Of a stretch of DNA of 64,000 bases, positions 1-12,132 are shown one piece after another. Position numbers and translations under genes: made by a program. This DNA comes from Macrotrachela quadricornifera (lineage: Eukaryota; Rotifera; Eurotatoria; Philodinida; Philodinidae), in contig JAJEKB010001009.1 of NCBI GenBank assembly GCA_022393335.1, forward strand, positions 1 through 64,000, read 5' to 3'. Under the pieces are notes generated by a model. That model saw only the letters and a program-made list of their open reading frames with translations. It searched no databases and was not told where the DNA came from. Position 1 is the stretch's first letter. Every line of letters starts with the position of its first letter.

Positions 1-361
1 GTGGATAAGGAAACATTACCTGCAATCGAAATGCTTTTTACAATTTTCCCAAAATTTACTAGTATTGAGTCTTTACCATTGGCAACAATCGAAGATAAAA
101 TTACTTTTGTATCAACTTTGTATGAAAAAGGACTTGTTCGAACAGAATATGAACTTGAACATTCTGATGAAGAAGATGAGGAAGAAGATGAATCGGATGA
201 TGATGATGAAGATGAATGTAAGTTATTATCTTATTTCTATAATATATAGTTATTATTTTCTTTTAGTTGTCTTAAAACGTCAAAAAGTCCAAGATAAATC
301 AACTGACGATGATGATGATGATGATGATGATGATGACGACGATGAAGATGATGATGAATAA
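1..361 (+). CDS. 3' end of an acidic-tailed protein (possibly NO66/RIOX1-type C-terminus)
   Basis: Only the last two exons are present (1..217 and 267..361), joined across a 49-bp GT-AG intron (218-266); the reading phase continues and stops at TAA 359-361. The first ~50 residues form a compact, winged-helix-like segment with motifs such as FPKF, SLPL and LYEKGL. A long Asp/Glu run and a second almost pure poly-Asp tail encoded by GAT/GAC triplets follow. The compact part weakly resembles the C-terminal winged-helix of the JmjC ribosomal oxygenase NO66; this is memory-based resemblance and the catalytic domain lies outside the window. The poly-Asp tract is a triplet repeat and may vary in length. 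Coding status is confident; the name is not. Confidence 0.6.
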   Translation, partial: WIRKHYLQSKCFLQFSQNLLVLSLYHWQQSKIKLLLYQLCMKKDLFEQNMNLNILMKKMRKKMNRMMMMKMNVSYYLISIIYSYYFLLVVLKRQKVQDKSTDDDDDDDDDDDDDEDDDE

Positions 362-2126
362 ATAAAATAGTGATATATCTTTCTAGTTTCTTTTTCTTTT
401 CAATTCTTGGTTATTATTACTGTTATAAAATAAAAAAAAGAACAGAATATCTTATTTAAGAACTTGTCAAATACTTTGAATATCAGAGTTTTAAAGCAAC
501 CTTCATTGTTTCAGTACTACAGAACTATTTAAAATATAAATCGAAAAGGGAAAATGAAAAGACAGACACCATACTAGTGAATGATGATGTTTACAAAGAA
601 TAGAATTGATAATGAAGATGAAGTCTATCGTTTCGTTTTCTTCATTCTCTTTTTAATATTCAAAAGATGTTCAGAATTTTTCGTCGTATATATGTTCTAA
701 TTTGAAAACAATACTCATTCAAAAATTCGAAAGTAAAATAGTGTGCTGCGTATGGATAAACTTCAATACAATAGGTGATGCTTCTAGTAGATTGTTCATA
801 ATCTTGAAACTGTAAAATGTATCTGTAGAACGTACGGAATTTTTTAATAATTTCAAATTTATCACTTGAAAGTGTTCATAGTACAAGCAATACTGTACAT
901 ACCTACATTAATCGAAAAATAAAAAGATATACTAATTATAATTATGAAATCTTCCAATCAACGAAAAGATGATGCAATACATTTATCATCATCTGTTTGT
1001 TTCTAGATTCATGACTTCACAGACAATGATTTACAATAGTACAAATAAAAAAAAATGATAATAACTCTCTATCTTGATCTTATCAGGAATGCAGAGCTTT
1101 GAAATAAAGTAGAATACAGACATAGTAAAACATAGAATCAAATCAAAAATTTTTTGAAGATTTACAGAAATAATACTTAAACTCCGCCCAGATTCCAACT
1201 GCTGACAATATGCATTAGATAATGATCTGACCAAATAAAATTTTCATGAATATACTGTATATATTTTTCAAATTTTTTGCCATGTCTTTTGCTATTGAGA
1301 ATGTTAAGAACATCTTTCTTTGTTTAATAACTCCGCAATTACTTTTAATAAATAAACAATACTTGGTTTGGGCAGTTGTTCCTACTCAGGAAGTAACTTT
1401 TACAGAATTAAGATTGGTTGTCGTTGATTTCCTCTAATGAATGTGTGGCTAGTGTTTGTTTACAAACATATCAATAATCACATTTGTGAAATAATTCGAT
1501 ACAAGAGATTTATCGTATTGTCCTTTGAGCAACCAACAGCATATAGAGAGATATGACGCACATATCTATTACGGATAGAAATCAAATAACATGACCTTTA
1601 ATTGAAATTAAAAAAAATGATTCTAGTTTCACTTTAGCGTGAAATATCGATAGACATCAGTATATGTGAGTTAGTCAAATATACAATAATTATGGTAACT
1701 TCGTTTTTTGAAAAAATTAGTTCCTTTTTATTAATAAAATAATCTTTTAAACTATGAATCTAACTTATTTTTTGTTGTAGTTTTTTTGATAGTGATAAGA
1801 GACGTTTCTTACAAATGAAGATACTGCTACTGTGAAATTTTTGATCTATAAAATGGTATTGACTTATAATTTTTAAATAGGACTAACAAAGAATTACGAC
1901 TCTGGAACAAACTATTTTTTCAGAATTTGTCATAAACCACGTTTTCTCTAATTAGAATTAGCATTCATTGGGAAAATTGTTTAAAAACTTCGTTGGTGCT
2001 TCTATTTAATCATATTTGATCATAAAAAAAAGTTCAAGATAAATAAATAAAAGAAAAAAGTGATGGTAACAATGAAGATTAATTCACCAATATGATCAGT
2101 ATAAAATAAAAATGATGCCAAATATT
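362..2126. other. AT-rich intergenic stretch
   Basis: About 1.8 kb with no coding region I can support. Short open frames occur on both strands (for example 1031-1234 and 1246-1437) but they have low-complexity composition and no recognisable domain. It separates the tail of the first gene from the 3' end of the epimerase gene. Confidence 0.6.
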
Positions 2127-3205
2127 TTATTTGAGTAATACTATTTCTTGTGATCCTTTCCATGATTGATCTTTATCTAATTTAACTGCATCTTGAACAT
2201 GACCGACTTCAACGCAAACATATTTTGGAAAATTGTGTTCACCGATATCAACAGCATTTTTAGCTTTTTCTTGCCAAGGATTCCATACGACAATGTCAGA
2301 CATTGTATTTGAACCAGTTACTTGAATACGATCATTAATACAAATTGGATTGCTATTTTTACCACCATCTTTATAAACACGATCAGTTTCACCTGTAAAT
2401 TCGACCACTTTATTAGTTTCAGTTTTCGTTTTACCACCATCGACTTTATCCAAATAATTAACACTATTTAGACCAGATCTAAACATCAAAAAAACAGAAT
2501 AATGAGAATAGTATTAGTTTTTCAATCTATCAATAACTTTGTATCAAAAATTTTTCAGATTAATTCATCATTAATTTAGTTTTCTATATGAGAAATAACT
2601 TTTCACCTGTAGTACTCGTTATTTAGCATAAACATAAAAGTGAAATATATATACATACATTTTTGTTGTTTTTATATCATCGACAGTAAAATAAGTATGA
2701 AACAGTGCAGTAAATTCGAATGTTTGATTATCTTGATTATGAACCGTTAATTCTTGATGAAAAGATTGTTCACTCAAACGAATTGAAAGTGTTAAATTGA
2801 ATTTATATGGCCATACTTTTAATGTATCTTCATCATGTGATAGATGTAATTCGACACTAACATCACCAGTTGTATTTGTTTTTCCTAAACGCCATGTTTT
2901 AACACGAGCAAAACCATGTTGTGGCAATGGACCTGGTCCAAATTGTGGCCATACAATAGGTATACCACCACGGACAGCTTTTCCTTTTTCAAATAAAGAT
3001 TTATCACTTTAAGACATAATCATGAAAAATTAAAATGTATAAAACAAAGAATAACAAACCTGAGAAACAATATTTGTTCATCACGGACAGTCCATGAAAG
3101 TACATGTGCACCGTATAATAACAATTCAACCGATGTACGACCATTTGGATGTATTAATCGAAGGGCTGGAAAGCCATTTTTATGTTCGAATTCTGTAATC
3201 GACAT
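2127..3205 (-). CDS. Glucose-6-phosphate 1-epimerase (aldose 1-epimerase/GalM superfamily)
   Basis: Three exons: 3060..3205, 2659..3006 and 2127..2478, giving 281 aa with introns of 53 and 180 bp. The protein carries the hallmarks of the hexose-6-phosphate mutarotase branch: RGGIPIVWPQFG (from Arg61), LPQHGFAR (His79), HTYF (His152) and CVEVGH (Glu255, the expected catalytic base). It should interconvert the alpha and beta anomers of glucose-6-phosphate in the cytosol and feed glycolysis and the pentose-phosphate route. Length matches the usual 270-310 aa, there is no signal peptide, and the predicted active-site residues are all present. The start Met is followed directly by the expected N-terminal beta-strand region, so no upstream exon is needed. 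Confidence 0.9.
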
Positions 3206-5850
3206 TGTAAACTAAAATAATACGATTTCTGTTATCGAAATCTTTGCTATTGATTGATAGAATAACGAATTATATGTACTGGATTTTAGCTACAAACCAG
3301 TTGCAAGGAAGCTCCATCTTTCTATTCGTATAAGTCAAACGAAATAACGAATCAAGTGAAGGTGAAAGAAAGAAAAAGAAACGTATTTTCGTCTGTTACC
3401 GATATTAGATATTAGAATATGATGAAAACTCTTATAGTGTATTGTCAGTCAAACCATGTGATACATTTTTAATATTATTAAAATCAAACGATTCAAAAAT
3501 ATAGTAAACTGCAAAAAGATATCTTGATAAATACTCTAATTGTATTCAAGTCTACTGCATGCATGTCAGTCGACAAGTTAACTCAAAATTGATTTTTTTT
3601 CTCATATTCAATAAAATTTATCACTTCATCTTAATTCTAACATATCTAATAACGAATCAGACGACTATGAAAATTAAAAAGCCACTTGGATTTTAATTAT
3701 AAACAAGTGAAAAGGCAACATAGATGATACGATGTTAATTCAGAATAAAAAGTGATTTGTATAGTTTTATTTATATTAGTTGCTTTTCCTAATAAAAATA
3801 CTTATCAAACGAGTACAAGATTCTAGTGTGTGTACCAACGAACTTCGATGCATATTCATATTCGTTGACTACTCATAATACTTATACATTAGTATATAAA
3901 AATGTGTTTGATTAGCCATTAACACATACAAGATGATTGATGAACTGAAAAAAGACAAAGAAAAATAATTTTTGTTTGATTTGTTCAATTTTTGAGTAAT
4001 GTGAAATTCTTTTTAAGCATATGAATGTAGATGTTCTGTAGTTTTATTTTCTAAATTTATATTAAGTCTCCTTGGTTAAAATAATTTTTCTCAGATTGAT
4101 ATTACGATACACAATGAAACGAAAGGTAGCAAACAATTTTTAGTACAAATCAATCACACGTTTAAAATAAGATGTACCAATATACTATCGACAAAACCTC
4201 TCCTGTTTGTGGTTATTATTTTTGTAAATGGATATATGATTGCGAACCGGTATGAATTGAAGGATGTATGTGTTTGATAAATATTTTTACATGTATCATT
4301 AAAGTGTACAAATCTAGATAGCAGTACTGCAAAAACACTTAGTATTACACGATTCGTTCTCAATGCTCGTACCCAAATATTCGGATTCTACTATCAGTAT
4401 AACTGATGAGTATTGTTTTTGTAACCAGTTTGATTACGGTTGCAACTTTCAACTATAAAAGAATCTTTTTATAATGGTTGCAATTCATTGTGATATGGGC
4501 GTTCATTTTTTGGAAATATATCTAGAATCACTTTTGTGACGAATGATGCTGCTCTTGATTAAAGGAATTACGATAGATTCGTAAAAATAAAGAAAGAACA
4601 TGAATGAGCAACATTCTGAGAGTCACTCACATAATGACATATGGTTTTCTTTAGTTATTTAATTTTCAAAGCTTAAAAGCTGTTGAAAACAATGGAGAAC
4701 AAATTGATTTCTAATGCTGAAAATCATAAAGAAATCAGTATAACACAGTAAGGAGCGATCATATTTAAGGACACAGTTTTCCCACCAAAAATCAATGAAA
4801 TCAAGAAATCAGTTTGTTTTCTCTTGTTCGAAAATTAAAAGAGGGTCATATGTAGTATCAACTATTATATTGTACGAATATTACTCTAAGAGAGGGCTCA
4901 TGACTCAATCGAGCAATTTTATAAGGTCCGTATTTCCAAAAAGTCTACGCCCTAATTTTATAAGTGGGATTGATAGCCCATGAGGTGAAATTACTAAGCC
5001 CAAAATACTAGCGCAATTGATCATATTACAGAAAAGTTATAAGGCTCACTGATTAAGTCAAAACAAATACTTTTTACTATGATCCTCTTATCTTCATAAA
5101 AGTGTAACTAATATTCCAACAATTATACATTATTCGATAGCGCATTTAACACTCTAGAAAAGTAGATATAGGACAGGATTAAATTAAATGATTAGATAAT
5201 ATATTGTATCAAAATACTGAAACGTAGTCGCCAAGCAAAAATCAACATTTTTAAGAAATTAACTCTTAATATTAGTTGATCCCAAATATTTGGATCATGC
5301 ATTGAATAGACCAGCTAAAGAGTTACAAAACCTGTCCGAAACAAAAAAAAATTTATCCCCACAAAATGCTGTTTTGTCGCTTTTTTGATTGGTCTATCCA
5401 ATCCATGATCTAAATTTTTGGGCTCAACTAATCTTGAGAATTAATTTCTTAAAATACTGATTTTTGCTTCGCGACTACGTTTCAGTATTTGTGTGATCCC
5501 AATCACTTTTTTGTTATATGGTCAATCGTGCTAGTATTTTTGGTCTACTAGTTTCATCTAATGGGCTATCAATCTCACATATAAAATTAGCAGATAAGAA
5601 TTTTTGAGAGTACGAAGTTTGTGGATCTTGTGGTAGATTCTTTCTAAATTAACTTTCTTAACACAATGGATAAAAAAAAAGTAGTAATCTTTCGTCAGCT
5701 ACTGACATCTATTGATTATATGTCTAGTCATTTATTCTTATTCCAATTGAGTACCATTTATTATTATTCATACCCATGTCAGTGGTTGTCATGTCAACAT
5801 TTTAGATCTGAATCGACTTGAATAAATAGTCTTACTATTATATTTATTAA
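3206..5850. other. Intergenic region carrying a foldback element
   Basis: No gene seen in about 2.6 kb. Open frames at 4154-4363 (-) and 4795-4983 (+) look random, and the latter overlaps the edge of the foldback repeat listed separately. The segment must contain the upstream regions of the epimerase (-) and of the CCDC112-like gene (+), which diverge from it, but I see no specific promoter motif. Confidence 0.6.
4953..5589. repeat. Large imperfect inverted repeat (foldback/MITE-like element)
   Basis: The sequence 4953-5312 is imperfectly complementary to 5391-5589. Outer ends are TAATTTTATA at 4953 and its complement ending at 5589. Inner matches include AATACTGAAACGTAGTCGC at 5213 against its complement ending at 5489, and GGATCATG...AATAGACC at about 5292-5312 against 5391-5411. 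The left arm has an extra ~140 bp (about 5065-5210) absent from the right arm. The spacer is about 78 bp and non-coding. The arrangement fits a non-autonomous DNA transposon or foldback element; I could not define a target-site duplication. Confidence 0.75.
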
Positions 5851-7768
5851 ATGGCAAGTAATCATCAAACAATAGGTCGTAGTCTTTTGCCTAATACTGA
5901 ACGTGAACGTGATGCTCTTCTCACTATTCGCCAACTAGAGAAAAGGCACATTAAACCTATATACATGTATTTTTATACTGATGAAACATATTTTTCTCAA
6001 TTAGACTTCGTCAAGTGATACGCGAAGTTGATGCACCATTTGTATCTCGTCATGGTGAATACAGTGATGTTTATAGTGAACTTGTTGGTGAAAAAAATAC
6101 ATATGAACAAGCATTTAATGCTGAAAGTAATATTGAATATTATTAAAATAATTCTTATAAAATAAATTTATTTCTAAAATAGAACGTCGAATACAACAAC
6201 ATTTGCAACGTGTTAGTCAAAATATTCGTTCATTTTCAAAAGATGTTCGTCATTTAAAACCTGATTTAGCTAGTAAAATCTTTTTATTCTTATATATATA
6301 TACATATATATTTTTATCTCATTTTTATTATGATGATTAGTGGTTAATAAAATTCGTAGTTCAATCGAAGAAATTGAACAAACAATATATGCATCCAAAG
6401 AAGCATCTCGATTAAAGTAATTAGAAAATTTTTAAAATTTCTATGGTTTTTCTTTAATTTAAATTATTGTTTAAGATATGAAGAACTTATTGCTGAAGAA
6501 CGTTTACTATCTAATGAAGTACAAGCATTAAATGATAAAATTGAATTATGGTCTACAAAACGACCTGGTCAACAACGAAGTGATTCAGTTCCACCACCAG
6601 GATCTGCACGTAAATTTGATACTTCTAATTCAAATTTGTTACCTGAAATTATTGAATATGATGTGAATAATTTAACCAAATTTTATCAACATTCATGCTT
6701 TTTTTTCTTCCTATTCATAGCGTTTTTTACTTGAACATGGTGGAACAACAGGAAATTGGGATGAATATGATCATGGAACATTTCTTCGAATTCGAAATAA
6801 ATACAAGGTACTATTTAATTAAATAATTTTTCTTTTTCAAATGCAAATATTAATACGAATATTTATTTTCTAGGGTCAAGATAAATTTATTGATGATTGT
6901 GTCGGTTTTTTACCAACTAGAACAAGAGATCAAATAAATGAACATGAAAAATGGTATCGACAATTTTTAAGTATTAGTAATAAACGTCGTCTAGCATTAA
7001 AACGATGGCGTGAAGAGAAAGATGTAAGATTTTTTTTTTAAATAAAATTTAAAAATTAATCAATTTATTTCATTTCTAGCATGCTAAAGAAACAATTTTA
7101 CAAGAAGCTGAACAAGCACATAGTACTCTTAAAGAAATTGATGAAACAATTCATCGAGTACAAGCTAAAGAACAAGAACGAATACGAGCTGAAAAGTTAG
7201 CATTAGTAGCTGCATGGAAACAAGAACGCGAATCAAAAAAACGAGAAATTGATGAAGAACAAGAACGAATTGAAAAGAAAAAGCAACAAGATGAAGAAAA
7301 ACGTTTAGCAGAAAAAGAAGGACAAAGAAAATTAGTTGAACAAATTCGTCGTGAACGTGACGAAACTGAACGAATTGAACGAGAACAAGAAGTAAAACAA
7401 CAACGTCTTCAACAAGAAATTCGACAACGAACAGCTACAGCTGCTATTCGAAAATTTCGTCAAAGAGTAAAAATTTTCATTTAAAAAAAACAAAATTTTT
7501 TTCATTCTATTCATAGGATATGAACAATTTGGAAGATAAAATTATGCGTGATAAATTACAAAAACAAGATGAAGAAATTCGACAACGACGTCTTGAAGCA
7601 ACAAAATATCAAGTATCAATTGATTATGATCCACAACATTTATATGAACCAACACAAGCATGGACATCACGCAGTAAAACTCCTCGAGAAGAATCTAAAG
7701 ATACTTCTGCTCCACCAAGTATCTTGCATATACCTCATCGAGCGATACCTAGTTGGCGTCAACAATAA
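5851..7768 (+). CDS. CCDC112: CCDC112-like coiled-coil protein
   Basis: Nine exons: 5851..5966, 6005..6126, 6183..6272, 6341..6416, 6476..6662, 6721..6807, 6874..7023, 7080..7466 and 7517..7768, with introns of 38-68 bp, giving 488 aa. Diagnostic block: HGG-TGNWDEYDH from His203, followed by FLRIRNKYKG, FLPTRT and NEHEKWY, the conserved central region shared by CCDC112 and the related CCDC148. After it, residues ~277-405 form a long Glu/Arg/Lys/Gln-rich coiled coil. Vertebrate CCDC112 is a centriolar-satellite/ciliogenesis protein; that role is family knowledge, not shown here. Length is close to the vertebrate protein. The start ATG opens a frame consistent with every downstream phase. Confidence 0.85.
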
Positions 7769-8281
7769 ACTCTTCCATTGTTTCTACCTGTAATAGTCAG
7801 ATTTTGTGTTTATTTCGATTAATTTTCGCAAAAAAAAAACTTGATTAATCTGTAAATATTTATATATTAAAATAATTTTAACAGATATTTTTTCATCAAC
7901 TTAATCGTTTAAGATAGTTCTGATAAATGAAAACATGTCATTGAAGATATATGAAAGTAAAAAATCGATTTGATTCTTTCAATATAAATTTGAAAATTTC
8001 GCGCAAAAATAATATATATTACGTCGCCATAGTAGATGTTGAATGCCTCTATTTGTCGCCACATAATCTAATCTAATTTTTATTGGTTAAAATATCAACA
8101 GGAAAAAGAGACAAGCATGTGCATATGCACAGACATTTACTACTGATTATTATTTATTTACAGATTGTTTTGTTGTCTGACTCATACTTGAGAATAATCA
8201 TTGATAACAGGAAATAAAAAATCTCAGAAATATGAACAATATTTTTTTAATATTTATTTAGATCTTTAATATTGCCAACCA
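7769..8281. other. Spacer between CCDC112-like and UBE2V genes
   Basis: About 510 bp, AT-rich, with no coding content that I can support. It holds the 3' end of the CCDC112-like transcript (AATAAT/AATTTT-rich) and the upstream region of the UBE2V gene; no clear core-promoter motif was found. Confidence 0.5.
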
Positions 8282-9064
8282 ATGGCTAGCAATTTTCAGT
8301 CGCGAACAGGTACGATAATGTGTACATATATAGTACATAAATTATATTATAGAAAGATAAATGAAAAATGATGCAATTAAGTATTGATTTTGGATATATT
8401 ATTCTATTCCAAAAATAGATACATATAAATCATATATTTATCTTTATTTTTTTATTTAGTTGTTCCACGAAGTTTTAAACTATTGGAAGAACTTGAAGCG
8501 GCTCAGAAAGGCCACCATGAAGGGTATAATATACGAATAATTTTTCAGTTTTAAAAATAAATTTTTCTTATTCCTGTATTTAGTTCGGTATCATGGGGTC
8601 TCGAAGCGAATGATGATATGTCACTATCCCGGTGGGTTTGTATGATTATTGGGCCATCACGGGTATTTTACGAATGATTAATTTTATTAATAAACTAATA
8701 TGAAATTGTATTTCTTTTTAGACACCTTATGAAGGTCGTATTTATACATTAAAAGTTCATTGCAGTGATCGTTATCCGGAAGAACCACCTAGTGTTCGTT
8801 TTCAGACACGTATCAATCTAACTGGTGTTTCAGCTAATGGTTCAGTAAGAATCTCTTATTTAAAAAATAAAAAAAACATACATTTTTTCATCAAATTCTC
8901 TATTTTCTATTAAGGTTGATTCAAAATATATCCCAGCTCTTCGTAGTTGGAATCGAGATATGACCATTCATCAAGTGTTAAATGAAATTCGAACGAGCAT
9001 GTCAGCGAAAGAGAATGCAAAATTATCTCAACCACCGGAAGGAGCACTTTATCCATCTCAGTGA
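8282..9064 (+). CDS. UBE2V: Ubiquitin-conjugating enzyme variant (UBE2V/Mms2-type)
   Basis: Five exons: 8282..8309, 8460..8523, 8584..8662, 8722..8844 and 8915..9064, giving 147 aa (human UBE2V2 is 145). The order [43 protein letters not shown], the C-terminal block and QPPEG matches UBE2V/Mms2 end to end. The usual E2 active-site Cys and HPN motif are absent, as in all UEV proteins. The family partners with Ubc13 to build Lys63-linked ubiquitin chains in DNA damage tolerance and signalling. The first coding exon is only 28 nt. High confidence; UBE2V1 and UBE2V2 are vertebrate duplicates, so only the family symbol is given. Confidence 0.95.
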
Positions 9065-9316
9065 TTATTAATAAAATAAAATATATATACGAACGCTTTT
9101 CATTTTCTTTTTTGTTCAATTTTCTTGTATGGATTTCTGAAAAACAAAATACCAACTTCGGATGAAAATCTTTATTTGTTCAACCTTATCTTTTGTGATA
9201 CCTCTTTTTTTTCTTTCTTTTTTTTGTCGCTTGCATACCATCTTTAATCTTTTGTGTATGATTCTTTTTTTTATCCCATAAACTAAACTTGAAGTCATTT
9301 GTTCTAGAAAAAAGAA

Positions 9317-10755
9317 ATGAAATTAACATTAACACCATCAAAAAAATCGAATTCATCAACAGCTGCTGATATTGATTCATCATCAACATCAGATTGTGAT
9401 GTTCGAATTCGTGAAGGTTCATCCTATCAAGCTAATATTCCACCGTTAGATGCTACACCATTACCAACTGATCATGAATCAATTTTATTTTGGCGACCAA
9501 CAGATTTAATTAGTGATAATGATCTTATTGAATATATTGATTTTGCACGTCGTAAACATCGTATGAATGAAGAACAAGCATTAGCTATATTACAAATATG
9601 TAAATATAAAATTTCTACAAGTAAATTACTTATGCAACAATATACACCTGAAATTGATGAATGGACTGTTGAAGAAAAATGTTTATTTGAACAAGCATAT
9701 AAATTTTATGGAAAAATGTTTTTACGTATAAGACAAATGTTACCTGATAAAAGTGTTGGTGATCTTGTTCGATATTATTATTTATGGAAAAAAACACGTT
9801 TACATAAAAGTTTAATGGATAAACATGAAAAACAAAGTCAATTAATGCCATACGATGATGGTGATGATAGTGATGATGATGAAAAAAATACAACATCAAT
9901 ACCTTTACCAACAAAGTAAATTAATTATAATTAAAATTTCATAAAAAAAAACAAAATTTTTTTTTTTAATTTAGAGATTTAGATCATCGTAGTAAAATAT
10001 TAACAGATCAATCATATGTTGATGAACAAGAATGTTTTAATTGTGAAGTAATAAATGTTAATGGTAATATTGGACCAATGCATTCGACTCCAAAAGGTAT
10101 TCTTTGTGATGAATGCTTTATATATTGGCAAAATTCAGGTTTAATGAGACCTGAATTATATCCAAGTAAATCATCAATTAAAAAAGTTAAACGACCACCG
10201 AAAAATATGGCACTTGACTTGGATAGTTTAATTGGTATGCATTCTTATGATAATAGTTCAATATCAAATACAGATAATAATGAAATAATCGATCCTGTTG
10301 AAAAACTTGAAGAAGATATACGTCAAGAATTAGCAATTATTCAATCACATAATCAAGCTATTGGTCTTTTAACAAATCAATCTCGTGATGGAATGGCGAC
10401 TATGCGTGTACCATTTCTTACATCATCATCATCACCATTTATGATTAATAATTCTAATTCAACAGTAATAAAACCAACATCAACATGGTCAACAGAAGAA
10501 ATTCTTCTTGCTATACAAGCATTTGGAAAATATGGAAAAGATTTTGATGCTGTTGCACGCATCGTTGGTCCAACAAAGACAACTGCTGATGTTGAAACAT
10601 TTTTTCTTGAATGTCGTGAACGATATCAACTTGATATGGTTATTGAAATTAATTCTAAACCAATAACAAATGTACAACGAAAACAAACATTAACAACAAA
10701 TAATGATTTAAACTCTAATCGAACAACTACTAATGATATTGTCTTTGTCACTTAA
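9317..10755 (+). CDS. RCOR: CoREST (REST corepressor), ELM2-SANT-zinc finger-SANT
   Basis: Two exons, 9317..9915 and 9975..10755, giving 459 aa. Order: ELM2 (about residues 33-105, beginning REGSSYQANIPPLD and including HRMNEEQALAIL); SANT1 (about 110-160: DEWTVEEKCLFEQAYKFYGK, MLPDKS, YYYLWKKTR); an acidic stretch; a C4 zinc finger at Cys220, Cys223, Cys244 and Cys247; the KRPPKNM linker; a coiled-coil helix; and SANT2 (WSTEEILLAIQAFGKYGKDF). In animals CoREST bridges LSD1 and HDAC1/2 and recruits them to nucleosomes; the linker-SANT2 part is the LSD1/DNA-binding unit. The GATA-like finger between SANT1 and the linker is not part of the vertebrate RCOR1-3 layout as I know it and resembles the finger of MTA/RERE proteins. 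Located 252 bp downstream of UBE2V on the same strand. Confidence 0.92.
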
Positions 10756-10919
10756 TTATTCATATTTTCTTTCTTCCTTTTTGTTGTTCTTGTTATTAGT
10801 GTAAATAAACAAATTTTTTTTGTTGAATGTAGTTATTTGAAAGATATAAAAAAAAAGAAAAATCTTATTTTCATTTCAGATTTGTTTTTATTTCAAAACC
10901 GAACAAATAAACAAACATT

Positions 10920-12132
10920 ATGGAAGATATTATTATTTCACTTGAACCAGCATTTCATCGTGTTGAACGATTTATTTTATGGCATAATCGTTATGCAAGT
11001 TTACTTGCATTTCTTTTTGGTCATTGTATTTTTTATGCTATAGCACGTGCTGGTTTACGTCCATTTTGTGCTATTGTTCTTGTTGTATTAATATTTCATA
11101 TACTTGATTGTTTAAAACAAAAACGATCACATTTATTGGCTAATGAAGAAAAAAATTTTTGTGAATTAACTCAACTTGTTTTACGTTCATATCGTCATTT
11201 ATGTGAAACACATGAAAAATTAAATACACTTAAAACAGAAAATCGTGTAAAATATTCAGTTATTATTATTGTTGTTTGTCTTATACTTGCATATATTGGT
11301 GTTAAAATCAATGGTTTCTATGTATCTTATTTAGCTATGTTAATACTATTTACATTACCAGCTATTGTTTATCATAAATTAATATCAAAATTACTTCGTC
11401 GTTTAGCACCTGTACTTGAACAACTTGATCAATCAATGTAAGTTAAGAGAATTTTATTTGTATATATTTTTTTTTGTGTGTAATAGGGAATATAAACGAC
11501 GATCATTAATTGATCGAAAAGATTTATTAGTTAAAATTGATAAATCTAGTTTATATGATGATGACGATGATGAAGATGTTAAACGATTAAAACAACAACG
11601 TGATATATTACAACAAGAACGATTACGAAAAAAACGACCTTCATTAAGTGTAAGTGATGATGAAGATGAAGTAAATGAAGAAAAATTAATTAATACAAAC
11701 GATCAAAGTCAAACAATATTAAATTTTCGACAACGTTATCAAAATGAAAAAAATACAGATGATGTTGCTGTTGTACCAAAACAAACAAGTATGGATGATT
11801 CAAATTTTGATATGCTTAGTGATTCATCATCATCCATTCCTGATGATGAAGCAACTCGTATAAGTGAATTATATGCTAATGTTGGCGATCAAATTGATGG
11901 TAAACATCGTATTAAAATTAAAGGTGATGAATTAAAAATTAAAGGACGTTCAAATAAACAACGACCAAAATTAATGGATGCACAATTTTTTCAAACAATT
12001 AACGATGATAATAATACAAATATAAATAAACCGACTACATCAACATTAGCTAATACTACATTAATTAATCCAAATGGTGAACCAGATTTAACAAGCTTTG
12101 ATTTTCTCAATGATTATGATGAAAAAGCATAA
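10920..12132 (+). CDS. RETREG: Reticulophagy regulator (RETREG/FAM134 family)
   Basis: Two exons, 10920..11437 and 11487..12132, giving 387 aa. The N-terminal reticulon-homology-like domain has two long hydrophobic hairpins (about residues 24-65 and 113-158) joined by a charged linker, beginning with FHRVERFILWHNRYASLLAF. The C-terminal half is acidic, disordered and Ser/Asp-rich. It ends with an LC3-interacting-region core, FDFL (377-380), close to the terminus as in FAM134 proteins; a second match, FDML in acidic context, is at 280-283. RETREG proteins sit in the ER membrane, bend it and bind Atg8/LC3 to deliver ER fragments for autophagy. The gene starts 164 bp after the CoREST stop, on the same strand. 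Confidence 0.85.

Noticed and set aside
1031..1437. Two short open frames on opposite strands
   Set aside because: Low-complexity Ile/Leu/Phe/Tyr content typical of AT-rich chance frames; no splice context or domain.
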